This document shows, piece after piece, positions 17,270-25,708 of a stretch of DNA of 64,000 nt. The stretch covers positions 124,001-188,000 of the forward strand of contig NZ_JABMCE010000084.1 of NCBI RefSeq assembly GCF_013359865.1. The letters run 5' to 3'. The position numbers were made by a program, and so were the translations under genes. How positions within the stretch are numbered: the stretch's first letter is position 1; each line of letters starts with the position of its first letter. Source of the DNA: Curtobacterium pusillum. Lineage in GTDB: Bacteria > Actinomycetota > Actinomycetes > Actinomycetales > Microbacteriaceae. Below the pieces are notes generated by a model. It saw only the letters and a list, made by a program, of their open reading frames with translations, had not been told where the DNA came from and searched no databases.

Positions 17270-17285
17270 TGTACTTGCAAGTACA
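17270..17285. promoter_or_regulatory. Perfect palindrome between sigma and TetR genes
   Basis: TGTACTTGCAAGTACA is a perfect 16-bp palindrome located 9 bases before the TetR start and 25 before the divergent sigma-factor start. It sits in an AT-rich gap of only 48 bases, so binding there should block both promoters. The TetR protein at 17294 is the likely ligand. Confidence 0.75.
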
Positions 17286-17293
17286 CTCTGAGC

Positions 17294-17935
17294 ATGCGCC
17301 CGGAACACGCCCCGAAAACCCTTCGACGCACCACCGCGAAAGGACTGGCGACCCGGAAGCGGATCGTCTCGACCGCGGCTGAACTCATGCTCACGCGCGG
17401 CATCGCCGGAACGACGCTCGACGACATCGGCGCTGCCGCCACGGTCGGGCGCTCGCAGATGTACCACTACTTCACCGACAAGCGCGAGCTCGTGCGGGAC
17501 GTCGTCCGGCAGCAGACCGAGGCGATCATCGCGCACCAGGGACCGGACTACGACGATCTCACCACGTGGGAGGCCTGGCAGCGCTGGCGCGACCGCATGG
17601 TGGCGGACTCCGAGGCCGGCGGGTGCGTCGGCGGCTGCCCGCTCGGTTCACTGGGCACGGAGGTCGCCGAGCGGGACGTCGACGCGCGGGACCTCGTGGC
17701 CGCCGGTTTCGCCCGCTGGGAGCAGGGCTTCCGGGACGGCATCACCACGATGCGTGAGCGCGGTCTGCTCGGTCCGGACGCCGACCCGCACGCACTGGCC
17801 ACGACCGTGATGGTCGCGCTGCAGGGCGGTCTGCTCCTGGCGCAGGTGCAGCGCGACGTGCGCCCGCTCGCGATCGGGCTCGACACCGCGATCGCCGCGA
17901 TCCGCCGGTACGCGACCGGGCGAGGCGTCAGTTGA
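17294..17935 (+). CDS. TetR-family regulator
   Basis: 213 residues with an N-terminal helix-turn-helix (about 18-65; TTLDDIGAAATVGRSQMYHYFTDK) and a C-terminal domain of the LmrA/YxaF type, in which GGCVGGCPLGSL is characteristic. Family members control transporters or small redox enzymes. It is divergent from the ECF sigma gene across a 48-base gap that holds a perfect 16-bp palindrome, so it probably controls itself and the sigma factor. Its end overlaps the convergent LCP gene by eight bases. Confidence 0.85.
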   Translation: MRPEHAPKTLRRTTAKGLATRKRIVSTAAELMLTRGIAGTTLDDIGAAATVGRSQMYHYFTDKRELVRDVVRQQTEAIIAHQGPDYDDLTTWEAWQRWRDRMVADSEAGGCVGGCPLGSLGTEVAERDVDARDLVAAGFARWEQGFRDGITTMRERGLLGPDADPHALATTVMVALQGGLLLAQVQRDVRPLAIGLDTAIAAIRRYATGRGVS

Positions 17936-19442
17936 TGCAGACGCCTTCCTTGCCGTAGCTCTTCACGTCGGTCGACGTCGGCTTCGGCTCGGACGAGGCG
18001 GACTTCGACGGCTTCGCGTCGGACGCCCCGGAACCGGACGACCCGGAACCGCTGGCAGGGGCGGACGTCTCGCTGCCGGCCGCCGCGACCGGGCTCACCG
18101 TCTTGCCGTCCGACCCGAGGACGAGCGTGACACCCGTGACCGCACTCGTACGCACCGCGACGGCCCCCGGCACCACGGCCGCGACGGCCTTCGCCTGTCC
18201 CTCCATACCCGCCGGGTACTGCACCTGCGTCGTCTTGGTCAGGTCGGACGAACCCGGGGCGCCCACCTGGAAGCCGCGCGCGGTGAGGACCGTCCCCGCT
18301 GCCCCCGCCGCTCCGGTCACACCGCTCCCGTTCAGTACGGTCACCGAGGTGTTCGCAGGCTGTGCACGCCCGGCCTTGGTGTACTGCTCGGGTTCGCCGA
18401 CGAGTCCCTGCACGAACGCGGGCAGGCCGACGGTGTCGACCTGCACGATCGACAGCGCGGAGCCGTTCACGGTGATGGTGGGCGTGCCGAGCGTCGGGAT
18501 CGTGGCCGACTGGATGTTGCCAGGACGCAGGTTCCGCATCTGCGTCGCGAGGGAGATCAGGTCGGTGTCGGTCTGGATGGAGCCGCCGACCGCCCCGAGG
18601 ATGTTGCCCATCTTCACCGGGTTGAGGAGCGTGCCGGCCGACAGGACCTTGCGGGCCTCCTGCGAGAGGAAGTACTGCTGCCGCACGTTGCGGTCGAGGT
18701 CGCCGTTCGGCAGACCGTGCCGCTGCCGGACGAAGGACAGCGCCTGCTTGGCGTCGAGGGTCGACTTGCCCTTCGGGAGGTCCACGCCGGAGTACGGGTC
18801 GTTCACCGCGTTGTTGAGACAGACGTCGACGGGGCCGAGCTCCTTGACCACCTGGTAGAAGCCGAGCAGCGAGACACGCACGTAGTGGTCGATCGACAAC
18901 CCGCTGAGGTTCTGGATCGTCTGGATGAGCAGCTTCGCACCGCCCTTGTCGCCGCCGCCGTTGAGCGTGCCGAAGTAGAAGGCGCTGTTGAGCTTGCCCT
19001 TGCCCACACCGGGGATGTCGACGTAGGAGTCGCGGGGGAACGAGATCATCGTCGCCTGCGTGCCGTCGGCGTTGATGTGCAGGACGATCATCGTGTCGGT
19101 GTTCGTGGCGCCGCCGTCCGAGGTGGTGCTGAGCTCGGCCATCTCCTCCGGCGTGGCGTTGTCCGGCCGGTGGTCGTCGCCGACGAGCAGGATGTTCTGC
19201 GCCTTGCCGTCGACGTCGTCCTTCTCGGAGGTGTGGCCGGTGATCGCGTCGATCCTCGTGACGCCGTTGGAGAGCCGTCCGTACGCGTACGCGGCGTAGC
19301 CGCCGCTCAGCAGCAGTGCCATCGTGAGCACGCCGGCGACCGCCGGGAAGACGATCCCGGCGCGTCGCTTCTGGCGGCCGTGGCGCGGCGGCGTGAAGCC
19401 GCGTCGGCCGCGGCCGGTCGTCTGCTCAAGGTCGTTGCTCAC
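17928..19442 (-). CDS. LytR-CpsA-Psr (LCP) family glycopolymer ligase with LytR_C domain
   Basis: 504 residues from a GTG. Order: charged cytoplasmic 1-28, one membrane helix (29-53), LCP domain (about 82-240; NILLVGDDHRPD, ISFPRDSYVDIPG, FVRQRHGLPNGDLDRNVRQQ with the catalytic arginines), a LytR_C domain (about 370-445), then a Ser/Lys/Pro-rich tail ending in a cysteine. LCP enzymes attach teichoic acid-like or other glycopolymers to peptidoglycan from a lipid carrier. It is monocistronic; a transporter relic lies upstream. A second LCP gene without LytR_C is at 31117. Confidence 0.9.
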   Translation of the reverse strand: MSNDLEQTTGRGRRGFTPPRHGRQKRRAGIVFPAVAGVLTMALLLSGGYAAYAYGRLSNGVTRIDAITGHTSEKDDVDGKAQNILLVGDDHRPDNATPEEMAELSTTSDGGATNTDTMIVLHINADGTQATMISFPRDSYVDIPGVGKGKLNSAFYFGTLNGGGDKGGAKLLIQTIQNLSGLSIDHYVRVSLLGFYQVVKELGPVDVCLNNAVNDPYSGVDLPKGKSTLDAKQALSFVRQRHGLPNGDLDRNVRQQYFLSQEARKVLSAGTLLNPVKMGNILGAVGGSIQTDTDLISLATQMRNLRPGNIQSATIPTLGTPTITVNGSALSIVQVDTVGLPAFVQGLVGEPEQYTKAGRAQPANTSVTVLNGSGVTGAAGAAGTVLTARGFQVGAPGSSDLTKTTQVQYPAGMEGQAKAVAAVVPGAVAVRTSAVTGVTLVLGSDGKTVSPVAAAGSETSAPASGSGSSGSGASDAKPSKSASSEPKPTSTDVKSYGKEGVCIN

Positions 19443-19539
19443 CCCGAAACCATAACGGCCATGCACGAAGTGGACATCAAACGGTCCTGGCAGGTCGCCG
19501 CGATTCCGACCAGGCCGGCAGCCGGCCCTTGTGGGTCTC

Positions 19540-19871
19540 GCGCGCCCGGAGCACCGTGACACCGGTGATGGCCGCTGATGCAAGCGGCGAGCATCACGGG
19601 CTTCCCGGCCGACCTTGTCGGACAGGAGTCCGAAGAACGGGACGAATGCGGCGATCACGACCTCCCCCTTGGCCTTGAGTGCGCGGAACTCCGGCACGTC
19701 CTCGAGCTCCGAGCGGAGGTGCAGGCCGACGAGGGCCGCCGCCGATGAACGCGGCGAACCCGAAGACGTCGATGAACCTCGTGGGCGCATGACGAACCCG
19801 GCGCCGAACACCGCGAAGTCGAACCACTCGACGAAGTGGCCCACGCCTGCCGCGACGATCACCTTCCGCAT
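19540..19871 (-). pseudogene. Remnant of an MHS-family MFS transporter
   Basis: Translating the minus strand gives recognisable pieces of a metabolite:H+ symporter in shifting frames: the N-terminus MRKVIVAAGVGHFVEWFDF, then RFIDVFGFAAFIGG in a second frame, then LEDVPEFRALKAKGEVVIAA and PFFGLLSDKVGRE back in the first. In intact MHS proteins these belong to span 1, the central loop and span 8, so large internal deletions and frameshifts have occurred. The gap 19443-19968 holds nothing else I recognise, apart from a short plus-strand peptide-like stretch near 19915-19975 of unknown origin. Confidence 0.7.
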
Positions 19872-19968
19872 GCTCCGACGGCGAGCAGCTGCGGGACCGC
19901 GACATGGACTCGACGGCCCGAGGACCTCATCGAGGTGGCGAACCGGATCAGCGCCGGTCCGGGGGTGA

Positions 19969-20706
19969 TCAGTGCCGCGGCTGCATGAACCCCGGGTTGC
20001 CGGACGCCGCGACCGTGAACCGGACGACGTCACTGCGGTAGCGGTCGTCGGAGAACTCGAACGGTCGCCCGTCCGCGTCGATCGAGGTCCTACGGACGCG
20101 GAGGATCGGCGACCCCTCGGCGACCTCCATGAGCTGGCTGTCCAGGGCGTCCGCGGCGATCGCGTCGATCTCGTGCGCCACGTCCGCGAACCGGTGCCCC
20201 CGCGTGGCGAGGAACTCCGTGATGGACTCCTGGTCGATCTGCGCGAACTCGAAGAGCAGACGACCGACCGACTCGACGAAGGTCGAGCGCTCGAGCATCG
20301 CCGGGCGGCCGTCGAGCGTCCGGAGCCGCACGACATCGACCACCCGCTCGCCCGACTCGATGCCGAGCGCAGCGGCCTGGTGCTCGTCGGCGCGTCGGAC
20401 CGCCAGTTCCTCGGTCCGGGCGCCGGGCGTCCGGTGGAAGGAACGCGCCCACGTGGTGAACGGCGTGTACACGTCCGCACGCTGCTGCACCTGCCGGGTC
20501 CGCACCCGCGAGGGGCGTCCGCGCGTCGACTCGATGAGCCCCTCGGCCCGGAGCTCGGCGAGCGCGTTGCGGATCGGTCCGCGCGACGTGTTCCACCGCA
20601 CGGCGAGTTCCCCCTCGGTCGGGACGTCGTCTCCGGGCGCGAGCTCGCCGTCGAGGATCTGCGTGCGCAGGGCATCCGCGATCTGCTTGTACACGAAGTC
20701 GGCCAC
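19969..20706 (-). CDS. GntR-family regulator with UTRA domain
   Basis: 245 residues. N-terminal winged helix 4-70 (GDDVPTEGELAVRWNTSRGPIRNALAELRAEGLI as landmark, recognition helix SRGPIRNALAEL), C-terminal UTRA ligand domain 90-240 ending RSDVVRFTVAASGNPG. This HutC-type family commonly controls phosphonate and amine genes. It is divergent from the aminophosphonate operon starting at 20854 and is its probable regulator, with the phosphonate or a breakdown product as effector (inference). Confidence 0.85.
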   Translation of the reverse strand: MADFVYKQIADALRTQILDGELAPGDDVPTEGELAVRWNTSRGPIRNALAELRAEGLIESTRGRPSRVRTRQVQQRADVYTPFTTWARSFHRTPGARTEELAVRRADEHQAAALGIESGERVVDVVRLRTLDGRPAMLERSTFVESVGRLLFEFAQIDQESITEFLATRGHRFADVAHEIDAIAADALDSQLMEVAEGSPILRVRRTSIDADGRPFEFSDDRYRSDVVRFTVAASGNPGFMQPRH

Positions 20707-20808
20707 CTGTCGATACTACGGGTGGCCATCACCGAGCCTTGGTCGTCAACACCGTAGTCAAACGACGGAGTTGTATGACGATCAGGTGAACGAGCGATGT
20801 CGGTACGG

Positions 20809-20826
20809 TAGATGTATACCTATCTT
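20809..20826. promoter_or_regulatory. Candidate GntR operator and promoter of the aminophosphonate operon
   Basis: AGATGTATACCTATCT lies 28 bases before the oxidoreductase start in AT-rich DNA. It has outer AGAT/ATCT symmetry and a GTATAC core similar to HutC-type operators, and the TATACC or TATCTT could serve as a -10. The symmetry is imperfect. Confidence 0.35.
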
Positions 20827-20853
20827 GCTCCAGCATGTGCAATCGTCGGGGAC

Positions 20854-22041
20854 ATGTCCAAACCGTCCCACTACGACGTCGCGATCGTCGGCGCCGGCAT
20901 CGTCGGGCTGGCCCACGCCTGGGAGGCCCACCGCCGCGGACTCCGCACCGTCGTCGTCGACGCCGCTGCCGGCGTGCACGGCGCCTCCGTCCGCAACTTC
21001 GGCCACGCCTGCATCACTCCGCAGACCGGTGCCGCCGCAGTCTTCGCGGCCGAGGCCCGGACGCGCTGGCTCGACCTCGCCGTCCGGGCCGGGTTCACCG
21101 CCCGCGAGACCGGCACGGTGGTCGTCGCCCGACGTGCCGAGGAGCTCGCCGTGCTCGAGGAGCACAACGAGCGGCACAGCGAGCAGCTCAGCGGACCACA
21201 CGGTGCGACCCGACTCCTGACCGCCGCCGAGACCACCGACCGTGTCCCGGTCGCGCCGGGGGCGGTCGTCGGTGGGGCCTTCCTCCCCGCGGACCTGCAG
21301 GTGGACCCGCGGACCGCTGTCCCCGCGATCGCCCGCCACCTCGCGGAGCAGGGAGTGGACTTCCGGTGGCGGACCGCGGCGACCGGAGCGACCTCGGGCA
21401 CGCTCGGGACCACCCGTGGAGACATCGCGGCGCACACGATCGTCGTCGCGACGAACCACGACCTCGACCGGCTCTTCCCGGCGGTCGCCGAGCGCGTGCA
21501 CCTGGTCCGGTGCCGCCTGCACATGCTCCGCGCGACGCCGGTGCTCCGCGCCCCGCTCACCGTCCCGCTGCTCACCGGCTGGTCGATGCTCCGCTACTCC
21601 GGGTTCGCCGAGCAGCCGAGCGCCGCGGCCCTGCGTGACCGACTCGCGACCGAGCTGCCGGAGGGCATCGAACTCGACCTCAACCAGATGGTGACGCAGC
21701 ACGTCGACGGGTCGCTCATCCTCGGCGACACCCACGAGCGCGGCGTCGACGCGGTGCCGTTCGAGTCCGAGCGCGGCTTCGACCTCGTGATCCGCGAGAC
21801 GAAGCGGCTGTTCGGCGTCCGGGACGTCCCGGTCGTCGAACGCTGGCAGGGCGTGTACGCGTCCTCGCCGGACCGCGAGTTCGTCATCGAGCAGCCCGAG
21901 CCCGGCGTCCACGTCGTCACCGTCGCGAGCGGGATCGGCATGACGACCGGCCTCGGTATCGCCCCCTCCACCTTCGACGGCACGGCAGCCGACATCGCCA
22001 CCGGCCGCATCCCCACCGAGACCGCACAGGAGAACCGATGA
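20854..22041 (+). CDS. FAD-dependent oxidoreductase of aminophosphonate clusters (TIGR03364 type)
   Basis: 395 residues, D-amino-acid-oxidase fold. The FAD-binding motif is VGAGIVGLAHAWEA at residues 10-23, followed by GASVRNFGHACITPQ, which is typical of the TIGR03364 group found beside phosphonate genes. Recent work on this group (PbfC/PbfD types) shows oxidation of 2-aminoethylphosphonate or N-alkyl derivatives to phosphonoacetaldehyde; this member is expected to do the same but specificity is not certain. ATG 20854 has GGGGA just upstream. It is first in an operon with 4-base overlaps into the HAD gene. Confidence 0.85.
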   Translation: MSKPSHYDVAIVGAGIVGLAHAWEAHRRGLRTVVVDAAAGVHGASVRNFGHACITPQTGAAAVFAAEARTRWLDLAVRAGFTARETGTVVVARRAEELAVLEEHNERHSEQLSGPHGATRLLTAAETTDRVPVAPGAVVGGAFLPADLQVDPRTAVPAIARHLAEQGVDFRWRTAATGATSGTLGTTRGDIAAHTIVVATNHDLDRLFPAVAERVHLVRCRLHMLRATPVLRAPLTVPLLTGWSMLRYSGFAEQPSAAALRDRLATELPEGIELDLNQMVTQHVDGSLILGDTHERGVDAVPFESERGFDLVIRETKRLFGVRDVPVVERWQGVYASSPDREFVIEQPEPGVHVVTVASGIGMTTGLGIAPSTFDGTAADIATGRIPTETAQENR

Positions 22042-22772
22042 ACACCGCCACCCCCACGGCCGCGATCGACGGCCAGCCGATCACCCTCGTCGTCCTCGAC
22101 ATGGCCGGCACCACCATCACCGACGACGGGCTCGTCGAGCGTGCCTTCCGCTCCGCCGATGCCGCGGTCGGACTCGCCGACGACGACGCGGCCCGCGAGG
22201 ACATGCTCCAGTACGTCCGCGACACCATGGGCTACTCGAAGATCGTGGTGTTCCGACACCTCGCGCACGGTGACGAGGCCCTCGCCCAGCGCGCGAACGC
22301 CGCCTTCGAGGCCGCGTACCGCGACATCCTCTCGGAGGGGGCTGCCAAGGCGATCCCCGGTGCTGCGGAGGCGATCGGGATCCTCCGCAGCGCCGGCATC
22401 TCGACCGCGTTCACGACGGGCTTCTCGGCCGAGACGCAGGCCGCCCTCCTCGCCTCGCTCGGCTGGGAGGACGCCGTCGACGTCGTCCTGACCCCGGCCG
22501 ACGCCGGCCGCGGTCGCCCGTTCCCGGACATGCCGCTCGTCGCGCTCATCCGCACGGAGACCGAGTCGGTCCGGAACGTGGTCGTCGTCGGCGACACCGC
22601 GAACGACGTGCTCTCGGGTGTCCGTGCCGGTGCGGCCGCCTCGGTCGGCGTCCTCACGGGGGCGCACGACGAGCGCGCACTGCGCGACGCCGGGGCCACT
22701 CACGTGCTCGCGTCGATCGCGGACCTCCCCGCCCTGCTCGGACTGCCCGTCCCCGTCCTGGAGGCATCGTGA
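22038..22772 (+). CDS. Phosphonatase-like HAD hydrolase (PhnX-related)
   Basis: 244 residues. HAD motif I is DMAGTT at about 21-26, the phosphonatase signature, rather than the usual DxDxT. A cap with MGYSKIVVFRHL carries a lysine where true PhnX uses a Schiff-base lysine. Motif IV is VVGDTANDVLSG. It is most like the TIGR03351 subgroup that accompanies TIGR03364 oxidoreductases. Expected reaction: phosphonoacetaldehyde to acetaldehyde plus phosphate, or a close analogue. Overlaps the gene before it as ATGA and the ATPase gene after it as GTGA. Confidence 0.85.
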   Translation: MNTATPTAAIDGQPITLVVLDMAGTTITDDGLVERAFRSADAAVGLADDDAAREDMLQYVRDTMGYSKIVVFRHLAHGDEALAQRANAAFEAAYRDILSEGAAKAIPGAAEAIGILRSAGISTAFTTGFSAETQAALLASLGWEDAVDVVLTPADAGRGRPFPDMPLVALIRTETESVRNVVVVGDTANDVLSGVRAGAAASVGVLTGAHDERALRDAGATHVLASIADLPALLGLPVPVLEAS

Positions 22773-23962
22773 GCGCCCGCAGCGCAGCGCCCGTCACCGA
22801 CGTGGATGCGCCCGGCATCGAGTTCCGGGACGTCACCGTCTGCGGGGACGACGGCCGCGTCATCCTCGACTCCCTGTCCATGGCGGTGCCGCGCGGGGAG
22901 ATCGTCGCGCTCCTCGGGCCGTCCGGCGCGGGCAAGACGACGGCGCTCCGGGCCGTCGCGGGGTTCCAGACGCCCGCTGCCGGACAGGTGCTCCTCGGCG
23001 GCAGGGACGTCACCCGGGTCGCTCCCCGTGACCGCGGCATCGGCATGGTCGTGCAGAGCTACGCCCTGTTCCCGCACATGTCCGTCGGGCAGAACGTCGC
23101 GTACGGCCTCCGGTCCCGGGGTGTGCGCCGACGGGACTGCGCCGGCCGGGTCCGCGACGCCCTGGCGATGGTCGGCATGGAGCCGTTCGCCGACCGACGC
23201 CCCTCGACGCTCTCCGGCGGGCAGCAGCAGCGCGTGGCCATCGCCCGGGCGCTCGCGCCCCGCCCCGAGGTGCTCCTGCTCGACGAACCGCTCTCGGCGC
23301 TCGACGCGCAGCTGCGCTCCGGGATGCTCGCCGAACTCGCCCGCTTGCACCGGGAGCTCCCGGACGTCACGATGCTGTACGTCACGCACGGGCAGGACGA
23401 GGCGCTCGCGCTCGCCGACCGGATCGCCGTGATGGCGGACGCGCGACTCGTCGAGTACGGCGGGTCCGAGTCCCTCTACCGGGACCCGGAGTACGCGTTC
23501 ACGGCCGGCTTCCTCGGGGCCGCGAACCTGCTCGACGGCGATGCGGTCGACGCCGGGACGGTCCGGGTGGCGGGGGCGGACGCGTCGGTCCGCACGGTCG
23601 AGCGGCTCGACGCCGGCGACGCCGTCCGCCTCGCGGTGCGCCCGCACCGGGTCCGTCTGCTCGACGGCACCGACCGAGCCACGAACGAGCTCGTCGTCAC
23701 CGTCACCGACGTGCAGTGGCGCGGTGCGACCCACCATGTCACCGGCACCATCGGGGCGCAGTCGTTCTCGGCCGAACTCCTCGAGCTCGCGCTCCCACCG
23801 ACCGTCGGCTCCTCCGTGCGCCTCGGGTTCGAACCCCAGGACGTCGTCGTCGTCCGTGACGGCCGGCACCTGGATGACGGGCGCGACCGCACCGCCACGG
23901 TGAGCGCCCCGACGGAGCCGCGCCGTGCCTCCCGGAAGACCACCGCGGCGGTGGCCCGGTGA
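22769..23962 (+). CDS. phnT: ABC transporter ATP-binding protein, aminophosphonate type
   Basis: 397 residues from a GTG. Walker A GPSGAGKTTAL, signature LSGGQQQRVAIARAL, Walker B VLLLDEPLSALD, switch His in YVTHGQDEA, and a C-terminal TOBE region (about 270-365). This layout matches the PotA/PhnT importer ATPases. Position inside the operon supports 2-aminoethylphosphonate import. Overlaps the permease gene downstream as GTGA. Confidence 0.85.
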   Translation: MSARSAAPVTDVDAPGIEFRDVTVCGDDGRVILDSLSMAVPRGEIVALLGPSGAGKTTALRAVAGFQTPAAGQVLLGGRDVTRVAPRDRGIGMVVQSYALFPHMSVGQNVAYGLRSRGVRRRDCAGRVRDALAMVGMEPFADRRPSTLSGGQQQRVAIARALAPRPEVLLLDEPLSALDAQLRSGMLAELARLHRELPDVTMLYVTHGQDEALALADRIAVMADARLVEYGGSESLYRDPEYAFTAGFLGAANLLDGDAVDAGTVRVAGADASVRTVERLDAGDAVRLAVRPHRVRLLDGTDRATNELVVTVTDVQWRGATHHVTGTIGAQSFSAELLELALPPTVGSSVRLGFEPQDVVVVRDGRHLDDGRDRTATVSAPTEPRRASRKTTAAVAR

Positions 23963-24855
23963 CCGCCGCGACCCTCGCCCGCCCGACCCGCTCCCGCGCA
24001 GCCGCGCCGGCCGCGCTCGGCGGGGTCGTCGCGGCGCTCGTGCCGCTCGGTGTGCTCCTCGCACTCGGCGTGTACCCGCTCGTGCTGCTGCTCTCGAACG
24101 CGGTGCACGACGACCTCGGCACGTTCGACCTCGCACGCTGGGGCGAGCTGTTCACGAACCCGGTGTTCCTCGACGTCATCTGGACCACGGTGCGGATCGG
24201 CGTCACCACGACCGTCGGCTGCGTCGTCCTCGGCACGTTCCTCGCGCTCGTCATCGCCTTCGTGCCGTTCCCCGGCACGGGGTTCGTGGTGGGTGCACTC
24301 AACGTCGCGGTGTCCTTCCCGTCCTTCCTCATCACGCTCGCCCTGGTGTTCGTCTGGGGCGACGTCGGGTTCGTGAACGGTGCCCTCGCTGCGATCGGTG
24401 TCGGTCCCGTGCACCTGCTCGACGGGCAGTGGGGCGTGGTCCTCGCCGAGATCGTGTACTTCACACCGTTCGTGCTGCGCCCGGTGCTCGGCGCGCTCGA
24501 GGGTGTCGACCGTCGACAGCTCGAGGTCGCCGAGTCGCTCGGTGCCGGCTCATGGCGGATCGTCCGCACGGTCGTGCTCCCCGAGGTGCTGCCGGCGATC
24601 GCAGCGGGCGGGGCGCTCGTGCTCATGTACTCGCTCAACGAGTTCGGCATCGTGCTCTTCACCGGGGCGAAGGACGTGCAGACCCTGCCGACCCTGGTCT
24701 ACGGGCAGGCCATCGGGCGCGGCGACTACCAGACCGCGGCGATCGCGGCGGTGGTGAACGTCGCCGTCTCGATCGGGCTGTACCTGCTCGCTCGGCGGGT
24801 GCTCCGCGGCTCCGCCGCTGCCCGGTCCCCGCGCCGACGGTCGGGGGTGCGCTGA
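23959..24855 (+). CDS. phnU: ABC transporter permease, aminophosphonate type (first)
   Basis: 298 residues with six membrane spans and the inner-membrane-component EAA-loop EVAESLGAGSWRIVRTVVLPEVLP (residue ~175-198; landmarks EVAESLGAG). Fits the PotB/PhnU-type permease. It begins with GTG in a GTGA overlap and ends in a TGATG overlap with the second permease gene, so synthesis is tightly coupled. Confidence 0.82.
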   Translation: MTAATLARPTRSRAAAPAALGGVVAALVPLGVLLALGVYPLVLLLSNAVHDDLGTFDLARWGELFTNPVFLDVIWTTVRIGVTTTVGCVVLGTFLALVIAFVPFPGTGFVVGALNVAVSFPSFLITLALVFVWGDVGFVNGALAAIGVGPVHLLDGQWGVVLAEIVYFTPFVLRPVLGALEGVDRRQLEVAESLGAGSWRIVRTVVLPEVLPAIAAGGALVLMYSLNEFGIVLFTGAKDVQTLPTLVYGQAIGRGDYQTAAIAAVVNVAVSIGLYLLARRVLRGSAAARSPRRRSGVR

Positions 24856-25646
24856 TGCTCGTCCGCAACGTCGCCCTCCGACGCACCGTGCAAGCGGTCG
24901 CGATCGCCGTGCTCCTCGTCCTCTTCGCCCTGCCGTTCGTCGCCGTGCTGCTCGGCTCGGTCGCCTCGTCGTGGTCCGGCCCGGTCCCGTCGGGACTGAC
25001 ACTCGGCAACTTCCTCGCGGTGGCGGGCGAGTCCGGCACACTCGGAGCCGCCGGGGCCTCTCTCGTGACGGCTGCCGTCGCCACGGTGGTCGCGATCGTC
25101 CTCGCCACCTCGGCCGCGCTCGGCGCCCGGAGCGCACCGCGGCTCCGGACCGTCGTCGACGCCGCGTTCCTGTTGCCCGTCGCCGTCCCCTCGGTGGCGA
25201 TCGGCCTCGCGATCCTCATCGCGTTCTCGTCCGGACCGGTCCCACTGAACGGCACCGTGTGGATCGTGCTCGTCGCCCACGTCGTGCTCGTCAGCGCGAT
25301 CGCGCACCAGCCGATCTCCGCCGCGGTCGCCCGGCTCGACCGACGGTACGAGGAGTCCGCCGCCGCGCTCGGGGCCTCGCCTGCCCGGATCCTGCTCACG
25401 GTCGTCCTGCCGCAGCTCCGTCCCGCGCTCATCGCCGCCGCCGCACTGTGCACGGCGCTGTCGATGGGCGAGCTCACCGCGGTGATGATGGTCGCCCCGC
25501 CGACCTGGCGCACGCTGCCGCTCGAGGTCTTCTCGATGACCAGTCGCGGCATCCACCTGTACGAGGGCGCGGCGCTCGCCGTCGTGCTCATGGGCATCAC
25601 GCTCGTGGCACTGCTCGGGCTCGGACGGCTCGCTCGCCCTCGCTGA
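24855..25646 (+). CDS. phnV: ABC transporter permease, aminophosphonate type (second)
   Basis: 263 residues, six spans. The EAA loop is ESAAALGASPARILLTVVLPQL, with landmark ALGASP. PotC/PhnV-type. It starts by TGATG overlap with the first permease. A 62-base gap follows before the binding-protein gene, long enough for a separate strong ribosome site (GGGAGAACC) suited to a protein needed in excess. Confidence 0.82.
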   Translation: MLVRNVALRRTVQAVAIAVLLVLFALPFVAVLLGSVASSWSGPVPSGLTLGNFLAVAGESGTLGAAGASLVTAAVATVVAIVLATSAALGARSAPRLRTVVDAAFLLPVAVPSVAIGLAILIAFSSGPVPLNGTVWIVLVAHVVLVSAIAHQPISAAVARLDRRYEESAAALGASPARILLTVVLPQLRPALIAAAALCTALSMGELTAVMMVAPPTWRTLPLEVFSMTSRGIHLYEGAALAVVLMGITLVALLGLGRLARPR

Positions 25647-25708
25647 CCCCATCTGCCCCACCGTCGACACCGTCCGCACCGACCACCGCACCGATCCCAG
25701 GGAGAACC

